Assembly: GCA_023379515.1 (NCBI GenBank)
Contig: JAMCQQ010000406.1
Coordinates: forward strand, 1 to 5,603
From: Actinomycetota bacterium
GTDB lineage: Bacteria; Actinomycetota; Humimicrobiia; Humimicrobiales; Humimicrobiaceae
Direction: 5' to 3'
Length of the DNA stretch: 5,603 nt
Shown piece by piece: positions 1 to 5,193 of the stretch (position 1 is the first letter of the stretch; every line of letters begins with the position of its first letter). A program made the position numbers and the translations under genes. The notes under the pieces were generated by a model. It was not told the DNA's origin. It did not search any database and was given only the letters and a program-made list of their open reading frames with translations.

Positions 1-343
1 CCCGGGAGGATTTTTTATGAATTCCATTGAGATTCTCGGAATTCCATCGATATCTGTCGGGCTCAATAACCTTGATGATAAAACTAACAAAGGTGTAAAA
101 GTTTTTAGCCAGTTTAATCCTGAGAGAGACATTTACAGGAAAGTTACGATAAAAGATGACAAAATTGTGGGGATTATTCTTGTTGGCAGTATAGAAAGAG
201 CCGGAATTTACTGCGGGCTAATAAGCAATGAAATTGACATTTCCAGTGTTACCGTAAATATTGCCAGGGAAGACTTCGGAATAATACAGCTGCCTGCTGA
301 TTACAGGAAACACCTGGTAATAGGTGAAGGAATCGAGGTGTAA
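1..343 (+). CDS. FAD/NAD(P)H-dependent oxidoreductase, C-terminal end (glutamate synthase-associated), 5' truncated
   Basis: The reading frame is already open at the first base: codons from position 2 read PGGFF and run straight into MNSIEILG. The ATG at 17 is therefore an internal methionine and the gene starts upstream of the window. The visible part matches the end of a pyridine nucleotide-disulphide oxidoreductase of the NirB/rubredoxin-reductase type. It has the last strand of the FAD domain (N-S-I-E-I-L-G-I-P), then a small C-terminal domain with the hallmark YRKVTIKDDKIVGIILVG, followed by SIERAGIYCGLI (Rubredoxin_C-like). Enzymes of this family pass electrons between NAD(P)H, FAD and an iron-sulfur partner in the cytoplasm. 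The next gene is a GltB domain-3 subunit and starts only 2 bases after this stop, so it probably serves as the electron-donor subunit of a split glutamate synthase. That role comes from context. The family call is firm; the exact partner is not. Confidence 0.85.
   Translation, partial: PGGFFMNSIEILGIPSISVGLNNLDDKTNKGVKVFSQFNPERDIYRKVTIKDDKIVGIILVGSIERAGIYCGLISNEIDISSVTVNIAREDFGIIQLPADYRKHLVIGEGIEV
335..340 (+). promoter_or_regulatory. Ribosome binding site fixing the GltB3 start at ATG 346
   Basis: GAGGTG lies inside the last codons of the oxidoreductase gene, 5 bases before ATG 346. The upstream stop and the new start are separated by only 2 bases (TAA-AG-ATG), a typical translationally coupled junction. 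No such site precedes TTG 399, which is the only start available in the frame of the gene body. This supports 346 as the true start and the frame break at the A8 run. Confidence 0.6.
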
Positions 344-345
344 AG

Positions 346-1175
346 ATGGCTGGAGTTAAAACTTCAGAAAAAAAATCCTTACAATAGATTCGGATAAATT
401 GAATTACAAGGATTTAAACTTAAGAATAAGGGAGTTTCTTGCCGGCAGCGAATGCAGCAGCCAAATCCCAATCATCGAATTAAAAAATATACTTGGCCAG
501 CGGTATATCGGAGATGGAATTAAGGCAAAAGTTAAAATTAATATTTTCGGCACCCCGGGTAATGATCTTGCTGCATTTATGGATGGACCTGAGATTGAAA
601 TTTTTGGAAATTGTCAGGATGGTGTTGGCAATACAATGAATTCCGGAGAGATAATAATACATGGTGATTGCGGGGACATATTGGGATATTCAATGAGAGG
701 AGGTCAGATTTATATCAAAGGAAACGTAGGTTACAGGAGCGGAATTCACATGAAATCCTACCTTGAGAAAATACCAGCAATAATCATTGGGGGAAAAACC
801 GGAAATTTTCTTGGAGAATATATGGCCGGCGGAATCATAATAGTTCTGGGCATAAATGAAGCGGGCATAAATGAAGCAAACAATAAGAATAATCAAATTA
901 ACACCCGTCAGTCCATTGTCGGTGACTATGTCGGAACAGGAATGCACGGCGGTACAATCTATATACGAGGAGCAGTTGAAGACTATAGGCTTGGCAGAGA
1001 AGTTAATAAATCATCAATCAAAGCTGCAGACAGAGAAATTTTAAAAGAATATATTTTTAAATTTTGTGAATATTTTAAATTCGGCAATAGTGAAATCAGC
1101 AATATTGATCCAAAGCAATTTATAAAATTGACCCCTCATTCACATCGCCCCTATGGTAAGCTCTATGCTTATTAA
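346..1175 (+). CDS. Glutamate synthase GXGXG subunit (GltB domain 3), frame interrupted at A8 run 368-375
   Basis: The body (399-1175, about 258 residues) is the right-handed beta-helix domain of glutamate synthase large subunits, encoded as a separate protein. Visible family blocks include GQRYIGDGI, GTPGNDLAAFMDGP (from residue 51 counting TTG 399 as 1), GNCQDGVGNTMNSG, GDCGDILGYSMRGG, VGYRSGIHMK, GGKTGNFLGEYMAGG and VGTGMHGGTIYIRG. In complete enzymes this domain packs against the FMN domain and helps shape the ammonia channel. The likely N-terminus starts at ATG 346 (MAGVKTSEKK), but that frame ends at TAG 385-387. The other frame, opened after the A8 run, supplies ILTIDSDKLNYKDL, which continues the family N-terminus. 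A -1 shift, or one extra A, joins them. The alternative is initiation at TTG 399, which has no good ribosome binding site. A five-residue duplication (GINEA twice) lies near residues 151-160. Domain identity is certain; whether the break is real is open. Confidence 0.88.
848..877 (+). repeat. Perfect 15-bp tandem duplication inside the GltB3 gene
   Basis: GGGCATAAATGAAGC occurs twice in a row at 848-862 and 863-877. The unit is a multiple of three, so it adds five residues (GINEA repeated) without breaking the frame. It falls in the loop between the EYMAGG block and the VGDYVGTGMHGG block, which is usually short and variable in this family. The two copies are identical, which suggests a recent slippage event. 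Confidence 0.9.
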
Positions 1176-1181
1176 ACAGCG

Positions 1182-1203
1182 TATAGTAAAAATATAGTAA
1201 AAA
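1182..1203 (+). repeat. Perfect 11-bp tandem duplication downstream of GltB3
   Basis: TATAGTAAAAA occurs at 1182-1192 and again at 1193-1203, directly adjacent. Both copies contain the left arm (ATAGTAAAA) of the hairpin whose right arm is TTTTACTAT at 1221-1229. The duplication therefore gives the terminator-like structure two interchangeable upstream arms. Confidence 0.85.
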
Positions 1204-1234
1204 GATTAAAATCACCTATGTTTTACTATTTTTT
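1194..1234 (+). terminator. AT-rich hairpin with T-run after the glutamate synthase operon
   Basis: ATAGTAAAA (1194-1202) pairs perfectly with TTTTACTAT (1221-1229) across an 18-base loop. The stem's last T starts a run of six T (1229-1234). That is the layout of an intrinsic terminator, but the 9-bp stem has a single G-C pair and would be weak. A competing stem, AAGATTAAAA (1202-1211) with TTTTAATCTT (1231-1240), uses up the T-run. The position, 18 bases after the GltB3 stop and before a functionally unrelated gene, fits a partial terminator. Confidence 0.45.
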
Positions 1235-1267
1235 AATCTTATTATTTAAGCAGGAGAGGGGCCAAAT

Positions 1268-1669
1268 ATGAATGATTTTAACTTAAAAATCGGAATGCTG
1301 GGTGAAGCCAGGACAAAAGTCATTTATGAGAATACTGCCATCAAATACGGAAGCGGATCTGTCAGTGTCTTTGCAACACCGGCCATGATTGGACTTATGG
1401 AGAAAGCTTCAATTAATGCGGTTGACAGCTGTCTGCCAAAAGGATATGCAACAGTCGGAACTAAAGTTGAAATAAAACATATTGCCGCTACGCCTGTAGA
1501 GATGGAAGTTGTTGCAAAATCAGAGCTTCTGGAAATAGATGGGCTTAAATTGAAATTCAAAGTAGAAGCTTATGATGAAAAGGAGAAAATCGGAGAAGGG
1601 ACCCATAGCAGATATATAATTTACTGGGATGATTTCATCAGAAAGGTTGAAGATAAAAAAAATTCATAA
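1268..1669 (+). CDS. Hotdog-fold acyl-CoA thioesterase, FlK (fluoroacetyl-CoA thioesterase) family
   Basis: This 133-residue cytoplasmic protein has the normal length of a single hotdog domain. Family features are the N-terminal half with FATPAMIGLMEKAS (residues 35-48), the central TVGTKVEIKHIAATP (62-76) and the C-terminal strand GEGTHSRYIIY (109-119). As I recall the family, FlK uses a Thr-Glu-His set at 42, 50 and 76. Here T37, E45 and H71 keep the same spacing of 8 and 26, so the protein is probably an active thioester hydrolase. Fluoroacetyl-CoA is an unlikely substrate for an ordinary anaerobe; most members are housekeeping thioesterases acting on small or unwanted acyl-CoAs, and the substrate cannot be read from the sequence. 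The start is supported by AGGAGAGGGG at 1252-1261, just before ATG 1268. The gene sits 92 bases after GltB3 and converges with the PlsY-like gene, with no functional tie visible. Confidence 0.85.
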   Translation: MNDFNLKIGMLGEARTKVIYENTAIKYGSGSVSVFATPAMIGLMEKASINAVDSCLPKGYATVGTKVEIKHIAATPVEMEVVAKSELLEIDGLKLKFKVEAYDEKEKIGEGTHSRYIIYWDDFIRKVEDKKNS

Positions 1670-1718
1670 TCCCAATCTTAAAATAAATTATTAAAATTTG
1701 CGTCAGCCTGTAATTTCA

Positions 1719-2372
1719 TTATCTTATTTTAGGTGTAAAAAGATCCTTTACTGTGGCTTCTTTTCTGAATTGAAAATTCTTGGATAGTTTAATTGACCTG
1801 TTTATTTGTTTAGGAACCAATATTAAAATTAATATTATAGCCAGTGCAATATAAATCAAAGGGTCCTGGTAATAAGCTATCTGGTAATAAATTCCAAGGA
1901 AAATTGAAGCAGTGAAAATTCCAAGAATAACTCCCCAGATCATATTCCTTAGTACATACAATCCGAATAATATCCCTATTGCAAATGATGGAACTGTTAA
2001 AGGTTGGATAGCAAGCAGGAATCCAAGCATTGCGGCAATACCTTTTCCTCCTGAAAACTTTAGATAGGGAGAATAATTATGGCCCAAAACACATGCACAT
2101 CCCGCAAGCAATGCAACAATCCAATTTCCGGTAAATTTAATAACGAGAAAAAATGAAAAGTAACCCTTTGCGACATCAAGCATGGTACCTATGATTCCCC
2201 AGAATTTTGAAACATTAAAAATAAGGTTCCATCCACCAGGGTTTTTATCCCCAATCTCAGTGAGTTTTTTACCGCCAATGAGCCGCCCAATCATATAGCA
2301 GAAGGGAATTGCGCCAATGAAATAACATGCTATTATTGCTCCGACATAAACACTTGTCTGCATAAGCTCCAT
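1719..2372 (-). CDS. PlsY-like glycerol-3-phosphate acyltransferase family membrane protein (divergent paralogue)
   Basis: This is a polytopic inner-membrane protein of 217 residues, the usual PlsY size, with about five hydrophobic segments. PlsY transfers an acyl group from acyl-phosphate to glycerol-3-phosphate, making lysophosphatidic acid for phospholipids. Motif 2 is well kept: LGHNYSPYLKFSGGKGIA (96-113). The first cytoplasmic loop keeps AIPFCYMIG (21-29), NPG, N49, and the D66/KG pair (69-70). The canonical GSGNPGATN core reads GDKNPGGWN (41-49), so the motif-1 serine is missing. The last motif, normally around an HR-x-NI element, reads PKQINRSIKL here. It may therefore use a different acceptor or donor, or have another role, and I give no gene symbol. 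Its ATG lies 7 bases after the stop of the AIM24-family gene, with GAAGAGA as a modest ribosome binding site overlapping that stop, so the two form an operon. Confidence 0.8.
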   Translation of the reverse strand: MELMQTSVYVGAIIACYFIGAIPFCYMIGRLIGGKKLTEIGDKNPGGWNLIFNVSKFWGIIGTMLDVAKGYFSFFLVIKFTGNWIVALLAGCACVLGHNYSPYLKFSGGKGIAAMLGFLLAIQPLTVPSFAIGILFGLYVLRNMIWGVILGIFTASIFLGIYYQIAYYQDPLIYIALAIILILILVPKQINRSIKLSKNFQFRKEATVKDLFTPKIR

Positions 2373-2379
2373 TATCTCT

Positions 2380-3096
2380 TCATGGTTTTAGATTTTTATT
2401 TGTCTGTAATTCTATCAACTTTCTTTGCATCCGAGGGATTAATTTTGGTATGAGCCAGCCAAGGAACGAGTCTGTTGATCTTGACTGAATCAGGACCCTG
2501 CCAGGACCGGTAACATCTACAACCAGACCCTCACCGCTGAAGAATGTTGATTTCAGACCACCTACTCTGCGAACACTAAATCCGATACCTTCATCAAATG
2601 CTACAAAGTGACCGGTATCAACCACAGATTTTTCGTCTGCCCCCAATATAACTTCGTGTATTGCTCCAAAGCTTGAAAGTAACAGCTTACCAGAGCCTGA
2701 TGCACGCAGCAAAATTAATCCCTCGGATGCAAAGAAAGTTTTCGCTCCACCCCATTTTGTATCAATTTCAACTGTCTGCTCACAGGCGACATAAGAGCCT
2801 GACTGAACAAGCATAGGTTTTTCAAGATTTACCACAAACATATCTCCAGGAAGAGGTGGCGACAGGTTTATCACTCCGCCATTTGCCGAAGCCTTAAAAG
2901 TATTCATGAAAAATGATTCTCCTCCAAGCATGGATCGTCCAAGAGCCTTAAAGAAGCCGCCCTGCATTTTTGTTTCGATCGATATGCCGTCTCCCATTGA
3001 AACCATTGCCCCTGATTCAGCGCGAATTTCTTCATTTGCTGCAAGTCTTACATTGGCCATTGTATACGATGGCTGGTAGAGCAACTTAACGTCCAT
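2380..3096 (-). CDS. AIM24 / TIGR00266 family protein of unknown function
   Basis: This 238-residue soluble protein is close to the usual family size. It is all-beta, with the family signatures AESGAMVSM (26-34), GGFFKALGRSMLGGESFFMNTF (46-67, glycine-rich with the GES-FF core), SPPLPGDMF (79-87) and GPGRVLIQSRS near 197-207. The frame stays open up to 3249, but the extra 51 residues are AT-rich, hydrophobic/basic and unlike the family. The start at 3096 (MDVKLLYQ) has AAGAAGGGA just upstream and begins where family homology begins. Bacterial members have no established reaction. The yeast mitochondrial relative Aim24 is linked to inner-membrane organisation and cardiolipin. The gene is first in an operon with the PlsY-like acyltransferase, which fits a membrane or lipid role, but that is inference. 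No signal peptide or membrane segment is visible. Confidence 0.88.
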   Translation of the reverse strand: MDVKLLYQPSYTMANVRLAANEEIRAESGAMVSMGDGISIETKMQGGFFKALGRSMLGGESFFMNTFKASANGGVINLSPPLPGDMFVVNLEKPMLVQSGSYVACEQTVEIDTKWGGAKTFFASEGLILLRASGSGKLLLSSFGAIHEVILGADEKSVVDTGHFVAFDEGIGFSVRRVGGLKSTFFSGEGLVVDVTGPGRVLIQSRSTDSFLGWLIPKLIPRMQRKLIELQTNKNLKP

Positions 3097-3101
3097 TCCA
3101 T

Positions 3102-3110
3102 TCCCTTCTT
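3102..3110 (-). promoter_or_regulatory. Ribosome binding site deciding the AIM24-family start
   Basis: On the minus strand AAGAAGGGA lies 5 bases before ATG 3096. Another ATG at 3101-3099 is in a different frame. This site, together with the start of family similarity, rejects the longer open frame to 3249. Confidence 0.6.
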
Positions 3111-3175
3111 TCTTGATATTGAATGCTAATAATTTTGTGAGTCTCCATCGGTGTATTAATAAATTTATGATCACA

Positions 3176-3204
3176 ATTTTATATAATTTATTATTTTTTA
3201 ACAA
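3176..3204 (-). promoter_or_regulatory. Sigma-70-like promoter for the AIM24/PlsY-like operon
   Basis: On the minus strand TTGTTA (-35, plus coordinates 3199-3204) is followed after exactly 17 bases by TAAAAT (-10, 3176-3181). Transcription would start near 3169, giving a leader of about 70 bases before ATG 3096. A near-palindrome, TTGTGATCATAA (3165-3176), sits at the predicted start point and could be an operator. The sequence is very AT-rich, so chance matches are possible. Confidence 0.5.
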
Positions 3205-3421
3205 ATATAAAAAGTATGACCGGAATAAATGTATGAAAATAAGTTGCATTTTAATCTTATTGCCGTGGAAGAATAGTTATTTACCTCAGACATAAAGAAC
3301 CATTCATCACATAAAAACATATGATTTTTATAAGAATATATAAAACTACTTATGAGCTGCTGGGTAGCATAAATAAATTGAATTGGGGAATCATTAAGGC
3401 AATCTCTAGAAAATAATAGTT

Positions 3422-3440
3422 TCTGTGATAGAATTACAGA
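3422..3440 (+). promoter_or_regulatory. Extended -10 promoter overlapped by a 19-bp imperfect palindrome, upstream of the LOG gene
   Basis: TGATAGAAT (3426-3434) fits an extended -10 (TG-n-TAGAAT), about 48 bases before ATG 3482. No good -35 is visible. The -10 sits in the middle of an imperfect palindrome, TCTGTGATAGAATTACAGA (3422-3440), whose half-sites agree at 7 of 9 positions (TCTGT/ACAGA arms plus an inner AT/AT). A protein binding there would cover the promoter. Both the promoter and the operator are inferred from pattern only. Confidence 0.35.
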
Positions 3441-3481
3441 CAAATAAAAAGTAAAAAAATTTTAATGAAAGAAAATAAAAA

Positions 3482-4192
3482 ATGAATAAGAAATATCCCA
3501 GCAAGAACGAAGATAAGGAACTGCTGCGTGCGTCAAAAAAGATGGATTATGGTTATATAAAATCAGATCCATGGCGGGTGCTTCATATACAGAGTGAATT
3601 TGTCGAAGGATTCAATGCTCTGGCAGGAGTAGGACCATGCATATCTTTTTTCGGTTCGGCCCGTACGACACCTGATGATTACTACTACAAAGCTGCTTAT
3701 GAAACTGCATCCCTGCTTGTAAAGCAGGATTTGGGAATAATTACCGGTGGGGGTCCCGGCATAATGGAAGCTGCAAACAAAGGGGCAATAGAGTCGGGGG
3801 GACTGTCAATTGGGTGCAACATAGAGCTTCCTATTGAACAGGTACCAAATCCATACCAGAATATAGCACTGGAGTTCAGATATTTTTTTGTCCGTAAAAT
3901 GATTTTCGTGAAATATTCGGTTGGATTTATTATTTTTCCGGGAGGCTACGGTACCCTTGATGAGCTATTTGAAGCACTCACACTGGCACAAACAAATAAG
4001 ATTGAGCATTTTCCGATTGCTCTTTATGGAAAAGATTACTGGAAAGATTTATATCAATGGATTGATGAATGTTTGCTTGAAAGATACTGCACCATAAGCC
4101 CGGAAGATAAGGATCTTTATAAGGTTGTTGACAGTCCGCAGGAAGCAGTTAATTATATCATGAATGTAATTGATAAAAACGAATATATATAA
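3482..4192 (+). CDS. LOG family protein (TIGR00730), nucleoside 5'-monophosphate phosphoribohydrolase-like
   Basis: This is a 236-residue cytoplasmic Rossmann-fold protein. It has the LOG signatures TGGGPGIMEAANKGA (88-102), the R-K pair in FFVRKMIF (135-142) and PGGYGTLDELFE (153-164). The conserved arginine and the glutamate of the PGG-GT-E motif (E161) are the residues held to be catalytic in this family. Characterised members split the N-glycosidic bond of cytokinin riboside monophosphates or of ordinary nucleoside monophosphates, releasing the base and ribose 5-phosphate; the bacterial substrate is often unknown. The protein belongs to the longer bacterial subgroup, with an N-terminal DPWRVLHIQSEFVEGF block (29-44) and FFGSART (56-62). 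The start has only a weak AG-rich ribosome site (GAAAG), but the family N-terminus lies entirely inside. The gene stands alone, with large spacers on both sides. Its stop codon lies inside a 16-bp tandem duplication. Confidence 0.9.
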   Translation: MNKKYPSKNEDKELLRASKKMDYGYIKSDPWRVLHIQSEFVEGFNALAGVGPCISFFGSARTTPDDYYYKAAYETASLLVKQDLGIITGGGPGIMEAANKGAIESGGLSIGCNIELPIEQVPNPYQNIALEFRYFFVRKMIFVKYSVGFIIFPGGYGTLDELFEALTLAQTNKIEHFPIALYGKDYWKDLYQWIDECLLERYCTISPEDKDLYKVVDSPQEAVNYIMNVIDKNEYI

Positions 4193-4210
4193 ATACGAAT
4201 ATATATAAAT
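4179..4210 (+). repeat. Perfect 16-bp tandem duplication across the LOG stop codon
   Basis: ACGAATATATATAAAT occurs at 4179-4194 and 4195-4210 with no mismatch. The first copy encodes the last residues and the TAA stop (4190-4192); the second lies just downstream, so the protein end is unchanged. It appears to be a recent slippage product and resembles the 11-bp and 15-bp duplications elsewhere in the window. Confidence 0.9.
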
Positions 4211-4262
4211 TATGTTAGTTATGCCAAGGGGATAATTGCGTAAATTATTTAAAAATTATTTT

Positions 4263-4352
4263 TTATATTTTTACATTCAAGATATATTTTTCCGGTTTTA
4301 TTATTACATTTTTTACATCATGCTCTTTTACCAGTTCAGCAGAATTTTTCAC
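4263..4352 (-). pseudogene. Possible gene remnant or 29-residue small protein
   Basis: Reading the minus strand from GTG 4352 gives 29 residues that look like real protein rather than AT-rich noise: an amphipathic helix-like SAELVKEHDV, then KNVIIKPEKYILNVKI and a TAA stop. A purine-rich AGAGAGAAGA lies shortly upstream of the GTG and could be a ribosome site. The frame is closed a few codons further up by TAG. It could be the decayed 3' end of a larger gene or a very small protein. I cannot assign a family, and the length is short enough for chance. Confidence 0.2.
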
Positions 4353-4410
4353 AGAATCTTCTCTCTAAAAAATTTTCTCGCATAGAAATAACAAATCTCT
4401 CTAAAAATTA

Positions 4411-4439
4411 TTGACTAAAAAAATAATAAAAGCTAAAAT
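4411..4439 (+). promoter_or_regulatory. Sigma-70-like promoter for the barrel/GntR operon
   Basis: TTGACT (4411-4416) and TAAAAT (4434-4439) are separated by exactly 17 bases. This is the best promoter match in the window. The predicted start is near 4446, leaving a leader of about 70 bases before ATG 4516. The near-repeated TCTCTCTAAAAA element ends 1 base before the -35 hexamer and could be a regulator site. Confidence 0.6.
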
Positions 4440-4515
4440 CTATTCTTAGAAATCTGATGACTATTAAAAGATATCATATAATTATTTATTAACAACTTTC
4501 GTAGGAGTTAGCATT

Positions 4516-5193
4516 ATGGCACCAAAGCTGATATTGATGTTCACACAAAACGATATTACCGTCCCCAATGCAATCGAAGCTTTCGAGGAAGTAAAGCATT
4601 TGCCCGTGGATTATTTTGGATTTAAGGAAATAGGGCTCCCGCCGGAAAAGATGAAATTATTAAACGATAAGATTCATGCTGCAGGATTTCAATCATTTAT
4701 TGAGGTAGTAGAATATGACGAAGATAAAATTATGGGGCCGTCTAAAATGGCCGTTGATATGGGATTTGATTATCTTATGGGTACAGTATATTATCCCTCA
4801 ATCTGGAAAATAATAGGCAAGAAAATTAATTATTTCCCATTCTGCGGTAAGATTTATGAGCGACCCTCAATTCTTGATGGAACAATAGAAGAAATTGCTG
4901 CAGACGCAAAAAGAATAGAAGCAGCAGGAGCAAACGGCTTCGATCTCCTTGCATACAGATATATCAAACCGGAGAAAGTAAATGAGCTCGTTTCAGCAGT
5001 TAGAAATGCAGTAAAGGTTCCCATTGTTTCCGCAGGCTCAATAAACAGTTTTGCAAGACTTCAGGAAACAATTGACCAGGGAGTATGGGGATTTACAATC
5101 GGCGGAGCTTTCTTTGAAAAGAAATTTGTCCCTGATGGTTCATATAGTGACAATGTGGCGGCTGTACTTTCAAAATTAGGCAAGAAAGTTTAA
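4516..5193 (+). CDS. Phosphate-binding TIM-barrel protein of unknown function
   Basis: I do not recognise the specific family. The 225-residue protein has the strand pattern of a ribulose-phosphate-binding (beta/alpha)8 barrel like HisA, TrpF or NanE. Strand-like segments are KLILMFT (4-10), VDYFGFKEIG (31-40), SFIEVV (60-65), FDYLMGTV (84-91), INYFPFCGKI (104-113), GFDLLAY (141-147), VPIVSAGSIN (168-177) and GFTIGGAFF (192-200). The AGSI and IGGAFF ends of strands 7 and 8 form the usual phosphate-binding site. Candidate active-site residues at strand ends are K37, E63, C110, K112 and D143. A phosphorylated sugar or similar small metabolite is the likely ligand, with epimerase, isomerase or aldolase chemistry possible. 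ATG 4516 has AGGAG at 4503-4507 at ideal spacing. A GntR-type regulator follows 85 bases later, which suggests an inducible catabolic operon. The fold is likely; the reaction is unknown. Confidence 0.7.
   Translation: MAPKLILMFTQNDITVPNAIEAFEEVKHLPVDYFGFKEIGLPPEKMKLLNDKIHAAGFQSFIEVVEYDEDKIMGPSKMAVDMGFDYLMGTVYYPSIWKIIGKKINYFPFCGKIYERPSILDGTIEEIAADAKRIEAAGANGFDLLAYRYIKPEKVNELVSAVRNAVKVPIVSAGSINSFARLQETIDQGVWGFTIGGAFFEKKFVPDGSYSDNVAAVLSKLGKKV

Larger units (their letters stand above)
3097..3481. other. Divergent intergenic region (385 bp), no gene seen
   Basis: This stretch separates the minus-strand AIM24 operon from the plus-strand LOG gene and is markedly AT-rich. It holds the minus-strand promoter (3176-3204) and an extended -10 for the plus strand (3426-3434). 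It also holds an imperfect palindrome, ATAAAAACAT-ATGATTTTTAT (3311-3331, one bulged base), of unknown role. Open frames in it (for example 3198-3443 minus) lack ribosome binding sites and recognisable protein sequence, so I see no gene here. Confidence 0.6.
4193..4515. other. AT-rich intergenic region (323 bp) between LOG and barrel genes
   Basis: After the 16-bp duplication comes a weak all-AT hairpin (ATAATT 4232-4237 with AATTAT 4243-4248) followed by T-rich sequence, possibly a poor terminator. A short coding-like frame lies on the minus strand at 4263-4352. Next is an imperfect direct repeat, TCTCTCTAAAAA(A)ATT, at 4360-4374 and 4396-4409. A strong promoter match follows at 4411-4439. 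The leader from about 4446 to the ATG at 4516 is about 70 bases and shows no riboswitch fold I recognise. Confidence 0.6.

Noticed and set aside
17..343. A complete 108-residue gene starting at ATG 17
   Set aside because: The same frame is open to the window edge and the upstream codons (PGGFF) continue the oxidoreductase sequence, so ATG 17 is internal.
376..412. A stimulatory stem proving programmed -1 frameshifting at the A8 run
   Set aside because: TCCTT/AAGGA can pair, but the stem is only 5 bp, begins with no spacer after the slip site and contains mismatches, so it does not prove programmed shifting.
480..947. Minus-strand frames inside the GltB3 gene
   Set aside because: They are shadows of a gene with strong family similarity on the other strand.
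1324..1560. 78-residue minus-strand frame inside the thioesterase gene
   Set aside because: It is a shadow of the FlK-family gene, whose catalytic spacing is intact.
1670..1718. A bidirectional terminator between the convergent thioesterase and PlsY-like genes
   Set aside because: The 49 bases are AT-rich, but I found no stem worth calling.
3097..3249. N-terminal extension of 51 residues on the AIM24-family protein
   Set aside because: The extension is AT-rich noise, overlaps the predicted promoter and leader, and the start at 3096 has the ribosome site and the family N-terminus.
3113..3295. 60-residue plus-strand frame
   Set aside because: There is no ribosome site and no recognisable protein sequence, and it lies across the minus-strand leader and promoter.
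3198..3443. 81-residue minus-strand frame in the divergent spacer
   Set aside because: It has a TTG start without a ribosome site, composition typical of random AT-rich translation, and it runs over the promoter of the AIM24 operon.
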